From assembly GCA_902591775.1 (NCBI GenBank), contig CACJBW010000005.1:1-58010 (forward strand): a stretch of DNA of 58,010 nucleotides, read 5' to 3'. Shown here one piece after another: positions 16,494 through 25,604 of the stretch. Position 1 is the stretch's first letter, and each line of letters opens with the position of its first letter. Origin of the DNA: an uncultured Pelagibacteraceae bacterium (GTDB lineage Bacteria > Pseudomonadota > Alphaproteobacteria > Pelagibacterales > Pelagibacteraceae). Position numbers and translations under genes: made by a program. The notes under the pieces were generated by a model, which saw nothing but the letters and a program-made list of their open reading frames with translations, made no database searches and was not told the DNA's origin.

Positions 16494-18061
16494 TGTTCAA
16501 AAGATTAATTACATTATTTAAACTCGGTAGAAAACTTGCTAAATCCGACGTTTTAACTATTTTATCAAAATTTAATAAACCACCTTTATTAATAAGTGTA
16601 ATATTTAAATTACTTTCCTTTTCTTTTACCAAAAAAGATGTGTCTTTTGATAATTTAAGTGAAGGCGAAAAATTATCTAATTCATTAGCATCTATGGGCA
16701 CAACATTTATTAAGCTCGGTCAGTTTTTAGCAACCAGGCCTGACATAATAGGAGATAAATTATCCAAGGAACTAGAAAACTTACAAGATAAACTTCCACC
16801 TTTTTCACAATTAAAAGCTAAAGAAATGATTAAAAAAGATTTAGATGATGAACTATATAATTCAATAATTAATATAAGTGAACCAGTTGCAGCTGCCTCA
16901 ATTGCTCAAGTACATAAAGCTCAAATTAACGATAATGGAGTTATTAAAAACGTAGCAATAAAAATATTAAGACCAGATATTAAAAAAATTTTTAATGAAG
17001 AAGTAGATGCTTTGATGCTTTTTGCATATATTATTGAGTCATTAATCAAAAAAACTAAACGATTAAAGCTAGTTGAGGTAGTTTTTTTATTGAAAGAGAT
17101 TACCAGTCTAGAGATGGATTTAAGATTTGAAGCCGCTGCAGCTAACGAATATGCAGAAAACACCAAAAATGACGTGGGTTTTGAAGTTCCTAAGATCTAT
17201 TGGGACTATACAAGCGAAAATATAATGACCCTTGATTGGATTGACGGTGTATCTATTAGAGAGACAGAAGAGCTAGAGAAAAGATCAATTGATACAAAAA
17301 AAATTGCTACTGATATAATTCAACATTTCTTAAGACATGCTGTAAGAGATGGTTTTTTTCACGCGGATATGCATCAAGGAAATATTTTTGTAAATGAAAG
17401 TGGTCAAATTGTTCCTATAGATTTTGGTATCATGGGAAGGCTAGACAATATTAGCAAAAGATTTTTAGCTGAAATTTTATTTGGTTTTATACAAAGAGAT
17501 TATAAAAAAGTTGCAGAAGTTCATCTTGCAGCAGGACTAGTCCCAAATAATGTACCTGTCAATGATCTTGCTCAAGCATTAAGATCAATTGGTGAACCGA
17601 TTTTTGGTCACTCTATAAAAAATATTTCAGGTGGTAAGCTACTAAAACAACTTTTTGATGTTACCGAAAAATTTAATATGCAGACTCAACCTCAGTTGCT
17701 TATGTTGCAAAAAACAATGGTAGTAGTTGAAGGAGTTGCAAGAAGATTAAATCCTGAAACAAACATTTGGGAAACATCTAAACCTGTTCTAGAAAAATGG
17801 CTAAAAGAAACTAAAGATCCTATAAATTCAATTAATGAAACATTAAAAGACTCTGTAGAAGTATTAAAACGTCTTCCAAATTTACCTGAGGTAATGGATA
17901 AAGCAAACCAAGCCCTCAATTACCTTGCAAGTGGTCAAATACCCCAAAATTCAAACTCGTATAATGAATTAAACACTAAAAAAGAAGAAATGAAGTCATT
18001 TAGAAACCAGTCTATTATTGGCTTATTATCTCTTGTAATTTTAACCCTATTGGTATTTTAA
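16493..18061 (+). CDS. ubiB: UbiB family protein (ubiquinone biosynthesis ADCK-like ATPase)
   Basis: A 522-residue atypical kinase-like ATPase that supports ubiquinone synthesis at the membrane. The KxGQ motif is in FIKLGQFLATRPD near 76, the A-rich loop is in PVAAASIAQVHKA, and the catalytic core has HADMHQGNIFV and PIDFGIMG. A C-terminal hydrophobic anchor is at about 505-522. The start at 16493 overlaps the ubiE stop (TAATG) and gives the usual N terminus; an ATG 12 bases earlier is less likely. ubiE-ubiB-coaBC-dut is a conserved alphaproteobacterial order. Confidence 0.96.
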   Translation: MFKRLITLFKLGRKLAKSDVLTILSKFNKPPLLISVIFKLLSFSFTKKDVSFDNLSEGEKLSNSLASMGTTFIKLGQFLATRPDIIGDKLSKELENLQDKLPPFSQLKAKEMIKKDLDDELYNSIINISEPVAAASIAQVHKAQINDNGVIKNVAIKILRPDIKKIFNEEVDALMLFAYIIESLIKKTKRLKLVEVVFLLKEITSLEMDLRFEAAAANEYAENTKNDVGFEVPKIYWDYTSENIMTLDWIDGVSIRETEELEKRSIDTKKIATDIIQHFLRHAVRDGFFHADMHQGNIFVNESGQIVPIDFGIMGRLDNISKRFLAEILFGFIQRDYKKVAEVHLAAGLVPNNVPVNDLAQALRSIGEPIFGHSIKNISGGKLLKQLFDVTEKFNMQTQPQLLMLQKTMVVVEGVARRLNPETNIWETSKPVLEKWLKETKDPINSINETLKDSVEVLKRLPNLPEVMDKANQALNYLASGQIPQNSNSYNELNTKKEEMKSFRNQSIIGLLSLVILTLLVF

Positions 18062-18069
18062 TTCTCTTC

Positions 18070-19260
18070 ATGAAAAATAAAAAAATACTTCTAATCATAT
18101 GTGGAGGAATATCTGCTTACAAAAGCTTAGAAGTGATAAGAGGTTTAAAAAAAAGAGATGTAAGTATTAAAACAATACTTACAAAGAGTGGTAAAAACTT
18201 TGTAACACCTCTGTCTATTTCATCACTTTCGCAGGAAAAAGTATATGAGGACATATTCAGTGCAGAAAATGAAGCTGAAATGGATCATATTTCACTTTCT
18301 AGATGGGCAGATTTAATTTTAATTGTGCCTGCAACAGCAAATAAAATCTCAAAATTAAGTTATGGTTTAACCGACGACCTAGCTAGTACTGTCATTTTAG
18401 CATCTGATAAACAGGTTTTTTTGGTCCCAGCTATGAACGTCAGAATGTGGGAACACAAATCAACTAAAGATAATTTATCAAAATTAAAAAGTTATGGTTA
18501 CAGGATAATTGGCCCAGAAATTGGAGATATGGCTTGTGGAGAGTATGGAAAAGGCAAAATGTCAGAACCTTCATATATATTAGAGACTTTAGAAAATTAT
18601 TTTAAAAATATTGAAAAAAATAAAAAATATAAGGCATTAGTTACAGCTGGACCTACTAAAGAGTTTATAGATCCAGTAAGATTTATAACTAATAAATCAA
18701 GTGGAAAACAAGGATATGAAATTGCTAAATCATTTAGAGATAATGGTTTTGAAACAACACTTATTTCTGGAGAAACAAATTTAGACCCGGTTGAGGGAGT
18801 TAAATTTATTTCAGTTAAAACTGCAGAAGAAATGTTTAGGGAAACTCTCAGAAATCTACCAACTGATGTTGCTATTTTTAATGCAGCAGTAGCTGATTTT
18901 AAAGTTAAAGAGATCAATAGTGAAAAAATTAAAAAAAGTGAATATTTGGATCTTAAGTTAGAAAAAAATATTGACATTTTATCAAACATATCAAATCATA
19001 ATTCTCTTAGACCAAAAATTACAATTGGATTTGCAGCAGAATCACAAAATCTTGAGATAAATTCAAAGAGAAAATTAGACCAAAAAAATTGTGATTGGAT
19101 TATTGCAAATGATATTTCTAATAAAACAATAGGTTTTGACTCAGATGATAATGAAGTTTCTATATTTTATAAAAATAAAAAAAGTGAAAAGTTATTAAAG
19201 AAAAGCAAATCTTTAATAGCATCTGAGATAGTGGATAGAGTTATCTCTGAGCTTAATTAA
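18070..19260 (+). CDS. coaBC: Bifunctional phosphopantothenoylcysteine decarboxylase/synthetase
   Basis: A 396-residue fusion making 4'-phosphopantetheine for coenzyme A. The N-terminal flavoprotein decarboxylase (about 1-185) has the GGISAYKSLE start, the active-site PAMNVRMWEH and the substrate cysteine region MACGEYGKG. The C-terminal CTP-dependent synthetase (about 190-396) has TAGPTKEFIDPVRFITN, the IGFAAES loop and the lysine-containing SGKQGYE. It lies eight bases after ubiB and three bases before dut. Confidence 0.96.
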   Translation: MKNKKILLIICGGISAYKSLEVIRGLKKRDVSIKTILTKSGKNFVTPLSISSLSQEKVYEDIFSAENEAEMDHISLSRWADLILIVPATANKISKLSYGLTDDLASTVILASDKQVFLVPAMNVRMWEHKSTKDNLSKLKSYGYRIIGPEIGDMACGEYGKGKMSEPSYILETLENYFKNIEKNKKYKALVTAGPTKEFIDPVRFITNKSSGKQGYEIAKSFRDNGFETTLISGETNLDPVEGVKFISVKTAEEMFRETLRNLPTDVAIFNAAVADFKVKEINSEKIKKSEYLDLKLEKNIDILSNISNHNSLRPKITIGFAAESQNLEINSKRKLDQKNCDWIIANDISNKTIGFDSDDNEVSIFYKNKKSEKLLKKSKSLIASEIVDRVISELN

Positions 19261-19263
19261 GTA

Positions 19264-19701
19264 ATGGTGAAGGTTTTATTTAAGAGACTTAACCAAAAAG
19301 CAAAACTTCCAAGTTATAAAACTAGTGGATCTTCGGGTATGGATCTGATGGCATGTGTAGATAAACCTATAACAATCAAGCCAAATGAGTCTAAGTTGAT
19401 ACCAACAGGTATTGCAATTGCAATTCCTGAAGATACAGAAGTTCAAATTAGACCAAGATCAGGTCTTGCCGCAAAATCAAGTATTAGTGTGCTAAATACA
19501 CCAGGTACAATTGATAGTGATTACAGAGGAGAGCTAAAAATTATTTTATTTAACCATGGTAAAGATGAATTTACTGTCAATGATGGAGATAGAGTTGCTC
19601 AAATGGTTTTAATGCCTATTTTAAAAGTAGAAATTGAAGAAACAAATGAATTACCTGAGACAGTTAGAGGGTCTGGAGGATTTGGATCTACTGGTAAATA
19701 G
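19264..19701 (+). CDS. dut: dUTP diphosphatase
   Basis: A 145-residue trimeric dUTPase that removes dUTP and supplies dUMP. The conserved motifs run in order: GMDLMAC, RPRSGLA, TPGTIDSDYRGE, GDRVAQMVL and the C-terminal GSGGFGSTG arm that closes the active site. It is complete. It follows coaBC after three bases and precedes the moeB-like gene after three. Confidence 0.97.
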   Translation: MVKVLFKRLNQKAKLPSYKTSGSSGMDLMACVDKPITIKPNESKLIPTGIAIAIPEDTEVQIRPRSGLAAKSSISVLNTPGTIDSDYRGELKIILFNHGKDEFTVNDGDRVAQMVLMPILKVEIEETNELPETVRGSGGFGSTGK

Positions 19702-19704
19702 TAA

Positions 19705-20454
19705 ATGTTTAGTAAAAAAGACTTAGAGCGATATTCAAGACAGATTATTTTAAAAAAAGTTGGAGTTTTAGGTCAAAAGAAAATTCAAAATGCTAAAGTT
19801 TTAGTTGTTGGGTGTGGTGGCTTAGGGACACCAGTTATTGATTTACTTTGTCGAGCAGGTATTGGTGAAATTGGTTTGATAGACCATGATAAAGTGAGTA
19901 TATCAAATTTACATAGACAAGTTATGTTCACTGCTGAAGATGTTGGAAAATATAAAGTTAATATTTTAAAAAAAAAAATTAATCAAATTGATAAAAAGGT
20001 AAAAGTAAAAACATATAGAGTTAAAGCAGAGGATAAAAATTTAGGAAAAATTCTTAAACCGTATGATGTTATTGTTGATGGTACAGATAATTTTAAAGCA
20101 AAATTTCTTTTAAATAAATTTTCGTTAAAATATAAAAAAAAACTTATTATTGGAGCTATAAGTAAATTTGAAGGACATATTTTTACATTTGATTTTAGTT
20201 TAAAAAAAAGTCCCTGTTTAAAATGTTTTTATCAAGGTGAACCAGCAGAAGGTGTTTTGGATTGTGAAACAGATGGTATATTGGGATCAACGGCAGTTAT
20301 TACAGGTAGCCTACAGGCCAATGAGGTTTTGAAGGCAATTTTAAATGTTGGTAAAAATTTAAATTCCCATATTTTAATAATAGATTTATTAAATCTTAAA
20401 TTTAGAAAAGTATTATTTAGAAAAAGAAAAGGATGTATATGCGAAAATATTTAA
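19705..20454 (+). CDS. moeB: E1-like adenylyltransferase, MoeB/ThiF family
   Basis: A 249-residue member of the E1 superfamily that adenylates the C terminus of a ubiquitin-like sulfur carrier (MoaD or ThiS). The ATP loop is VVGCGGLGTPV near 36, with DHDKVSISNLHRQ near 64 and the DGTDNF motif near 125. Zinc cysteines are CLKC near 172 and GCIC at the end. There is no rhodanese domain, so it is the short form. Without the carrier gene next to it I cannot say whether it serves thiamine, molybdopterin or another pathway. It overlaps the SH3 gene by 16 bases. Confidence 0.85.
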   Translation: MFSKKDLERYSRQIILKKVGVLGQKKIQNAKVLVVGCGGLGTPVIDLLCRAGIGEIGLIDHDKVSISNLHRQVMFTAEDVGKYKVNILKKKINQIDKKVKVKTYRVKAEDKNLGKILKPYDVIVDGTDNFKAKFLLNKFSLKYKKKLIIGAISKFEGHIFTFDFSLKKSPCLKCFYQGEPAEGVLDCETDGILGSTAVITGSLQANEVLKAILNVGKNLNSHILIIDLLNLKFRKVLFRKRKGCICENI

Positions 20455-20888
20455 TACTTTCATTTTTTTTTCTTTTACCATTTTCATCGTTCGCTCAAGA
20501 AAATAATTATTTTCTGATGTTAAAAAATAAAAAAGTAAATGTTAGATACGGTCCAAGCTTTGATTATCCAATTAAATATGTTTATAGAAAGATAGAATTA
20601 CCTCTAAAAGTAATCGATAAAAAAGAAAATTTCAGAAGAGTTATTGATCATAAAAAAAATAGTGGTTGGATCCATATTTCACAATTGAGGAATTCACGTT
20701 CTATAATCACCGAATCTGAAAAAATTCTATTTAGAAAACCTACGAAATATTCAAAACCATTGGCAAAGTTGGATAAGGGTCGTCTTTTAAAAGTTATTAA
20801 ATGCGAAGAAAAATGGTGTAATATAAGTACGGGCGATTACTCAGGTTGGATTTTGAAAGATGACAAAATTTGGGGTATCGTTAATTAA
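20439..20888 (+). CDS. Exported SH3-domain protein
   Basis: A 149-residue protein with a cleavable signal (hydrophobic 4-16, then SSFAQ). It has two bacterial SH3-like units: the first around KKVNVRYGPSFDYPIKYV to GWIHISQL, the second around ILFRKPTKYSKPLAKL to GWILKDDKIWGI. This matches the SH3_4 proteins of alphaproteobacteria, which are periplasmic and probably bind peptidoglycan or protein. I chose ATG 20439, which has AAAAGG at a good distance; an ATG at 20433 also exists. The end overlaps the convergent DUF3501 gene by 8 bases. Confidence 0.82.
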   Translation: MRKYLILSFFFLLPFSSFAQENNYFLMLKNKKVNVRYGPSFDYPIKYVYRKIELPLKVIDKKENFRRVIDHKKNSGWIHISQLRNSRSIITESEKILFRKPTKYSKPLAKLDKGRLLKVIKCEEKWCNISTGDYSGWILKDDKIWGIVN

Positions 20889-21474
20889 AGTCTGCAGAAA
20901 GAGTTTTAATATTATCTTCCGAAAATTTAGTTGTGTGTGAATATTCTTTATGATCAATACCTACTTCAATTGAATTATTTTGGTCTTTGAACTTATTTAT
21001 TTGATCATCTGAAAATTTAAAATGTATAAATTGAACTGAAGATGCTTTTCCATCCACTGAAGTTCTATCAACATCCATTTCTGGAACCGCATAAATTTTT
21101 TCGTTCCCAACTTTAATAAATATATTATTTTCTACTCCACCTAACTTTCCAAGAAACTCTGCTCTTATAATTGGATTATCTATCTCAAACATTAAAGTGG
21201 CAACTAATTCTTTTCCATTAGGGATTAAAGGATTATATGCTGCAATTTCGTCTGCAACTTGTTCATCTCCGCCCTTTTCAATGTAAAGCATTTCTTGAAC
21301 TTGGGCTATCATAGTTTCATAACATTCAAAATAAAATGTTGCATAAGGCCCTAAAAGAACTCTTCTATTTTTTTTAAACTGAACTAATTCTTTTCTCATT
21401 TGTCTTCTAACCTTAGTGTATGCATCTAAAGGAAGGAGATCGTCTTTTGTAATAATTTTTTGTTCTTTTGACAT
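20881..21474 (-). CDS. DUF3501 family protein
   Basis: A 197-residue soluble protein recognised as DUF3501 from its start region DLLPLDAYTKVRRQMRKELV and the segment GPYATFYFECYETM. The function is unknown. In many proteobacteria it follows a rubrerythrin and an Fe-S oxidoreductase gene, as here, so it probably belongs to the same peroxide/iron system (inference from context). ATG 21474 lies one base after the upstream stop. An earlier ATG at 21486 would overlap by 11 bases. Confidence 0.85.
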   Translation of the reverse strand: MSKEQKIITKDDLLPLDAYTKVRRQMRKELVQFKKNRRVLLGPYATFYFECYETMIAQVQEMLYIEKGGDEQVADEIAAYNPLIPNGKELVATLMFEIDNPIIRAEFLGKLGGVENNIFIKVGNEKIYAVPEMDVDRTSVDGKASSVQFIHFKFSDDQINKFKDQNNSIEVGIDHKEYSHTTKFSEDNIKTLSADFN

Positions 21475-21475
21475 T

Positions 21476-22801
21476 CTATAATCCATAACTTTTTGAAACT
21501 ATCTCAATTGGGTGCACAGCTTCATCATTAACAATATTTGTATCATCAACTAACTGTTTAATATGTTTGCCAGCTAATGGACAATCAGAAGCCATATACT
21601 TATTATTTTTTCTTTTAACAGTACTTGCGGTAGTTTTGCCCACTTTATTTGCTATGTCATGGGTTTCTTTCATAATACCGAAGGTTCCACCATGACCAGC
21701 ACATCTTTCAACTACATCTAATTTTATATTTGGAATTAATTTAAGCATATCTCTTGCCTTGTTACCCATATTCTGTGCTCTAGCATGACAAGCATTATGA
21801 ACAGTTACTCCTCCATCAATTTCTTTTAAGCCATCTACCAGTCCTTCTTTATTAGCAATATCCATAACATACTCATCAATATCGAGAGTGTTTTGAGAAA
21901 GTTTTTTAATTATTCCATTATTTGGCATCAATAAAGGCCATTCGAACTTTAACATTAAACCACAACTTGCTGTTAGAGTTACTACTTTATAACCTTTTTC
22001 AACATATTTGATTAATTCTTTAGAAACTAACTCTGCTTGCTTTGTAACTTGATCTAAATCTGCTTGTTCCAGATAAGGCATACCACAACAGCCCGCATAA
22101 GAGTGTTCTACTTCTACATTATTATGATGAAGTACTTTTAAAGCTGCTTCTCCAGTTTTTTTCTTATTAAAGTTAACAAAACAAGTGGAATAAATTACAA
22201 CTTTTCTTTCTTTATGTTTTGGTAATATATTTTTTTTAAATTTTTGAAAATAATTTGCAAAAGTTTCTTTATTATATTTTGGTAAAATAGCTCTTTTATC
22301 TATTCCAGTAAAAAATTCTAAAACTTTTCTAGCAAATTTATTTTTAACATTTGTAATCCAATTAATAAAAAAGCTAAAAAATATTCCTATTTTTGAATTT
22401 CTATCAATTTGAGTTAATTGGTTTGCAGTTTTTGAAATATCACCATTTTTTCTTTGAGCCGTTCTATATCTCAACATCAAATGTGGAAAATCTAAATCAA
22501 ATTCATGTGGTGGTACATAAGGACATTTAGTCATAAAACACATATCACATAAAGTGCAAGCATCTACAACAGGTTTAAACTTATCACTTGAAAGATCTGA
22601 TACCTCGCCTCCTTCAGTTTCATCGATAAAGTCAAATAATTTTGGAAAACTGTCACACAAATTAAAGCATCTTCTACATCCATGACATATATCAAATACT
22701 CTTCTCATTTCCTGATCAATTTTTTCAGGATTTATAAAATCTGGATCTCTAAATTTTAATGGGTGTCTTGTAGGTGCTTGCGTGCTGCCTTCTTTACTCA
22801 T
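21476..22801 (-). CDS. Fe-S oxidoreductase (GlpC/HdrD-like, CCG domains)
   Basis: A 441-residue protein with two [4Fe-4S] ferredoxin motifs near the N terminus (CHGCRRCFNLC and CTLCDMCFMTKCP). Two cysteine-rich CCG domains follow, the first with AGCCGMPYLEQ and the second around ERCAGHGGTFG. This architecture is that of GlpC and the HdrD-type subunits that pass electrons between a redox partner and quinone or disulfide. No membrane anchor is apparent. Placed between rubrerythrin and DUF3501, it is a likely electron donor to rubrerythrin (inference). Confidence 0.87.
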   Translation of the reverse strand: MSKEGSTQAPTRHPLKFRDPDFINPEKIDQEMRRVFDICHGCRRCFNLCDSFPKLFDFIDETEGGEVSDLSSDKFKPVVDACTLCDMCFMTKCPYVPPHEFDLDFPHLMLRYRTAQRKNGDISKTANQLTQIDRNSKIGIFFSFFINWITNVKNKFARKVLEFFTGIDKRAILPKYNKETFANYFQKFKKNILPKHKERKVVIYSTCFVNFNKKKTGEAALKVLHHNNVEVEHSYAGCCGMPYLEQADLDQVTKQAELVSKELIKYVEKGYKVVTLTASCGLMLKFEWPLLMPNNGIIKKLSQNTLDIDEYVMDIANKEGLVDGLKEIDGGVTVHNACHARAQNMGNKARDMLKLIPNIKLDVVERCAGHGGTFGIMKETHDIANKVGKTTASTVKRKNNKYMASDCPLAGKHIKQLVDDTNIVNDEAVHPIEIVSKSYGL

Positions 22802-22821
22802 AGATTTTTTTAAATGTGGTT

Positions 22822-22851
22822 TTTGTGGACGAGAGGGGCTTCGTCCACAAA
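22822..22851 (-). promoter_or_regulatory. Strong stem-loop between rubrerythrin and the Fe-S oxidoreductase
   Basis: TTTGTGGACGA (22822-22832) and TCGTCCACAAA (22841-22851) form a perfect 11-bp stem with an 8-base loop. It starts six bases after the rubrerythrin stop. In gene direction it is followed by A residues, not a U run, so it looks like an mRNA-stabilising or processing element rather than a terminator. On the opposite strand a TTTTGTTT run does follow, so it could also stop antisense transcription. Confidence 0.7.
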
Positions 22852-22857
22852 TTTTGT

Positions 22858-23274
22858 TTAAGCGATGCTTTCTAAAGTCTTTTGAAATTTACCTGCGTGT
22901 GATTTTTCAGCTTTTGCTAAAGTCTCAAACCAATCAGCTATTTCATCAAAGCCTTCATCTCTTGCTGTTTTAGCCATTCCTGGGTACATATCTGTGTACT
23001 CATGTGTTTCACCTTGAATTGCAGACTCAAGATTAGCTTTTGTTTCACCAATTGGCTTACCAGTTGCTGGATCACCGACTTCTTCTAAATATTCTAGGTG
23101 GCCATGAGCATGTCCAGTTTCACCTTCTGCAGTTGATCTAAATACCGCTGCAACATCGTTAAAGCCTTCAACATCTGCTTTTTGAGCAAAATAAAGATAT
23201 CTTCGATTTGCTTGGCTTTCCCCAGCAAATGCTTCTTTTAAATTTTCCTCTGTTTTACTACCTTTTAATGACAT
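22858..23274 (-). CDS. Rubrerythrin (ferritin-like, without rubredoxin domain)
   Basis: A 138-residue four-helix di-iron protein that reduces hydrogen peroxide. Ligand motifs are [16 protein letters not shown] in helix 1, [14 protein letters not shown], and E-x-x-H in [10 protein letters not shown] near the C terminus. The C-terminal rubredoxin domain of classical rubrerythrin is missing, so electrons must come from another protein, probably the Fe-S oxidoreductase encoded next. It has a GGAG ribosome site, a TTGACA promoter and Irr-box-like sites upstream, with irr as its neighbour. Confidence 0.92.
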   Translation of the reverse strand: MSLKGSKTEENLKEAFAGESQANRRYLYFAQKADVEGFNDVAAVFRSTAEGETGHAHGHLEYLEEVGDPATGKPIGETKANLESAIQGETHEYTDMYPGMAKTARDEGFDEIADWFETLAKAEKSHAGKFQKTLESIA

Positions 23275-23288
23275 ATTTACTCCTACTA

Positions 23289-23305
23289 TTAATAATGATT
23301 CTAAA
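23289..23305 (-). promoter_or_regulatory. Candidate Irr box (iron control element) at the rubrerythrin start site
   Basis: The minus strand reads TTTAGAATCATTATTAA, which matches the Irr motif TTTAGAA-N3-TTCTAAA fully in the left half and at 5 of 7 positions in the right. It covers the predicted transcription start, so bound Irr should repress. A further half-site TTTAGAA lies at 23343-23349 just outside the -35 box. Confidence 0.5.
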
Positions 23306-23310
23306 ATGGT

Positions 23311-23339
23311 TTATATATAGAGGAATTATAATATGTCAA
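23311..23339 (-). promoter_or_regulatory. Predicted promoter of rubrerythrin
   Basis: TTGACA (23339-23334) is followed after 16-18 bases by an overlapping TATATA/TATAAA stretch (23317-23311), a near-consensus sigma-70 promoter. The start would be near 23304, giving a 30-base leader that contains GGAG seven bases before the ATG. Confidence 0.65.
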
Positions 23340-23388
23340 CAGTTTAGAATAAATATAATGTATTATTTAAACTATTGATATTATTGGA

Positions 23389-23817
23389 TTATTTTTGAGA
23401 TTGATTATCACTAACAATTTTAGCAATAACTTCTACTGATCTTATTTTTTTTCCTGGGATTGTTCTTTTAATATTAACTTCATCAACATCATCTTGATGA
23501 ATATCAATCAATTTATTTTCTTCCTCGTCAAAGAAATGGTGATGATGAGTTACATTTGTGTCGTAATAACTTTGTGAAGCATTTAGCGGAATCTCTTTTA
23601 AATATCCCTTCCTCATAAATGCATGAACAGTATTGTAAACGGTTGCTAAAGAAACCTTAATATTTGCTTGGTTTTCAATGATTTTTACCAGTTCTTTAAT
23701 TGTAAAGTGAAAAGTCTTATCAGCATCAAACAACACTTCACAAATTTTAATTCTTTGTTTTGTGGGTCTTAGACCTGATTTTCTTAGTTTGTCTATATAT
23801 TGGTCAGAGTGAGCCAT
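23389..23817 (-). CDS. irr: Irr-type Fur-family iron response regulator
   Basis: A 142-residue member of the Fur superfamily. The winged-helix part is around GLRPTKQRIKICEVLF and SLATVYNTVHAF, and the HHHHFF histidine run near 91 resembles the heme-binding HxH of Irr. The Bradyrhizobium-type N-terminal heme motif is absent, as in many alphaproteobacteria. The YYDTN sequence just before the histidines is typical of Irr rather than Fur. Irr represses iron-using genes when heme or iron is low. It lies beside rubrerythrin and has an Irr-box-like site in its own promoter region, which suggests autoregulation. Confidence 0.88.
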   Translation of the reverse strand: MAHSDQYIDKLRKSGLRPTKQRIKICEVLFDADKTFHFTIKELVKIIENQANIKVSLATVYNTVHAFMRKGYLKEIPLNASQSYYDTNVTHHHHFFDEEENKLIDIHQDDVDEVNIKRTIPGKKIRSVEVIAKIVSDNQSQK

Positions 23818-23822
23818 TACTA

Positions 23823-23839
23823 ATTATAATTATTCTAAA
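23823..23839 (-). promoter_or_regulatory. Candidate Irr box between irr and fabA
   Basis: The minus strand reads TTTAGAATAATTATAAT: perfect left half, 5 of 7 in the right half of TTTAGAA-N3-TTCTAAA. It lies 5 bases before the irr start and just downstream of a minus-strand TATAAT, and so is placed for autorepression. It is also close upstream of the divergent fabA gene (ATG 23890), which it could affect. Confidence 0.42.
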
Positions 23840-23889
23840 GAATATCTATATTATAATGTTTGTAAATCAAGTAATAAGATTAAAAAATT

Positions 23890-24390
23890 ATGAAAAAAAG
23901 TTCCTATGATTATGATGAATTAATAAGCTGCGCAAATGGCGAGCTTTTTGGCCCTGGGAATGCAAAATTACCTTCTCCACCAATGCTAATGTTTGATAGA
24001 ATTACTGAAATTAGTGAAAAAAATGGAGCTTTTAACAAAGGGTTGATGAAGGCTGAACTTGATATAAAAGATGATCTGTGGTTTTTTGATTGTCACTTTA
24101 AGGAAGATCCAGTAATGCCAGGATGCTTAGGTTTAGATGCGATGTGGCAACTCGTGGGATTTTACTTAGGTTGGCTTGGAAATCCAGGAAGAGGTAGAGC
24201 TTTAGGAGTGAGTACAGTAAAGTTCACAGGGGAAGTGTTAAAGAATGTCAAAATGGCAACATATATTATTGATATGAAAAGAATATTGATTAAAGGTGAA
24301 ACTACAGTTGGACTAGCAAATGGTATTCTTCTTGCTGATGGCAAAAAAATATACTCTGCTGACAGTCTAAAAGTAGGATTATTTAAATAA
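23890..24390 (+). CDS. fabA: 3-hydroxydecanoyl-ACP dehydratase/isomerase
   Basis: A 166-residue hot-dog-fold enzyme that dehydrates 3-hydroxyacyl-ACP and isomerises trans-2- to cis-3-decenoyl-ACP, starting unsaturated fatty acids. The catalytic histidine is in [19 protein letters not shown] and the aspartate lies in the same helix region (LGLDAMWQ). Length and motif fit FabA rather than FabZ. The stop overlaps fabB by one base (TAATG), giving the fabA-fabB-fabI set typical of alphaproteobacteria. Confidence 0.97.
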   Translation: MKKSSYDYDELISCANGELFGPGNAKLPSPPMLMFDRITEISEKNGAFNKGLMKAELDIKDDLWFFDCHFKEDPVMPGCLGLDAMWQLVGFYLGWLGNPGRGRALGVSTVKFTGEVLKNVKMATYIIDMKRILIKGETTVGLANGILLADGKKIYSADSLKVGLFK

Positions 24391-25601
24391 TGCGAAGAGT
24401 AGTAATTACAGGTTTGGGAATCGTTTCATGTCTTGGGAATAATCAGGAAGAAGTTCATCAATCTTTATTAAATACTAAATCAGGAATTTCTTTTTCGGAT
24501 GAATATAAAGAACACAATCTTAAAAGTCATATTCATGGAAAGCCTAATATCAAACTTGAGGATCATATCGATAGAAAAACAATTAGATTTATGGGTTCGG
24601 GATCTGCTTACAATTATATTGCAATGAAAGAGGCGATTGAGGACTCTGGTTTGGAAGAAAGTGAAGTAAGTAATTTCAAAACAGGAATTGTTATGGGTTC
24701 AGGGGGACCTTCAATTGAAAATGTTATTTTAGCGGCAGATAAAACTAGAGCTAAGACTCCGAAATTAATGGGACCTTTTATAGTTCCAAGAACAATGGCA
24801 AGTACCGCTTCAGCAACACTAGCTGTTCCTTTTAAAATTAAAGGAACAAACTATACAATGAGTTCAGCCTGTGCAACAAGTGGACACTGTATAGGAAATT
24901 CTATGGAACTTATTCAAATGGGTAAACAAGATATCGTTTTTGCAGGCGGTAGTGAAGAGATACACTGGGCTATGACAGCCATGTTTGATGCAATGACAGC
25001 ATTATCCTCAAAATATAATGATACGCCTGAGAAAGCATCAAGAGCTTATGACAAAACTAGAGATGGTTTCGTAATTGCCGGGGGTGCTGGAGTTTTAGTT
25101 CTTGAGGAATATGAACATGCTAAGGCTAGAGGAGCAAAAATATACGCAGAATTAACAGGTTATGGAGCAACCTCAGATGGATATGATATGGTAGCACCTT
25201 CTGGTGAAGGTGCAGTAAGATGTATGCAAATGGCTATGGCAAATTCAAAAAATAAAGTAGATTACATAAATACTCATGGAACTTCTACTCCAGTTGGAGA
25301 TATTACTGAATTAAATGCTGTTAAAGAAGCTTTTGGAAATGAAATTCCAAAAATTAGCTCAACTAAATCTTTATCAGGTCATCCATTAGGTGCTGCATCA
25401 GTACATGAAGCTATATATTGTCTTATTATGATGAAAAATAACTTTATTGCCGGGTCAGCTAATATAAGTGAAATGGATGAAGAGGCTAAAAAATTTCCAA
25501 TTGTCGATAAAACAGAAACAGAAGCAACATTAAATACTGTGATGTCTAATAGTTTTGGTTTTGGTGGAACAAATGCAACTCTAGTATTTGAGAAAGTTTA
25601 A
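24390..25601 (+). CDS. fabB: 3-oxoacyl-ACP synthase I
   Basis: A 403-residue condensing enzyme that elongates fatty acids, including the cis-3 intermediate from FabA. The Cys-His-His triad appears as [10 protein letters not shown] near 163, [11 protein letters not shown] near 298 and [10 protein letters not shown] near 333. The N terminus [13 protein letters not shown] is typical. Close coupling to fabA supports FabB rather than FabF. Confidence 0.96.
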   Translation: MRRVVITGLGIVSCLGNNQEEVHQSLLNTKSGISFSDEYKEHNLKSHIHGKPNIKLEDHIDRKTIRFMGSGSAYNYIAMKEAIEDSGLEESEVSNFKTGIVMGSGGPSIENVILAADKTRAKTPKLMGPFIVPRTMASTASATLAVPFKIKGTNYTMSSACATSGHCIGNSMELIQMGKQDIVFAGGSEEIHWAMTAMFDAMTALSSKYNDTPEKASRAYDKTRDGFVIAGGAGVLVLEEYEHAKARGAKIYAELTGYGATSDGYDMVAPSGEGAVRCMQMAMANSKNKVDYINTHGTSTPVGDITELNAVKEAFGNEIPKISSTKSLSGHPLGAASVHEAIYCLIMMKNNFIAGSANISEMDEEAKKFPIVDKTETEATLNTVMSNSFGFGGTNATLVFEKV

Positions 25602-25604
25602 TTA

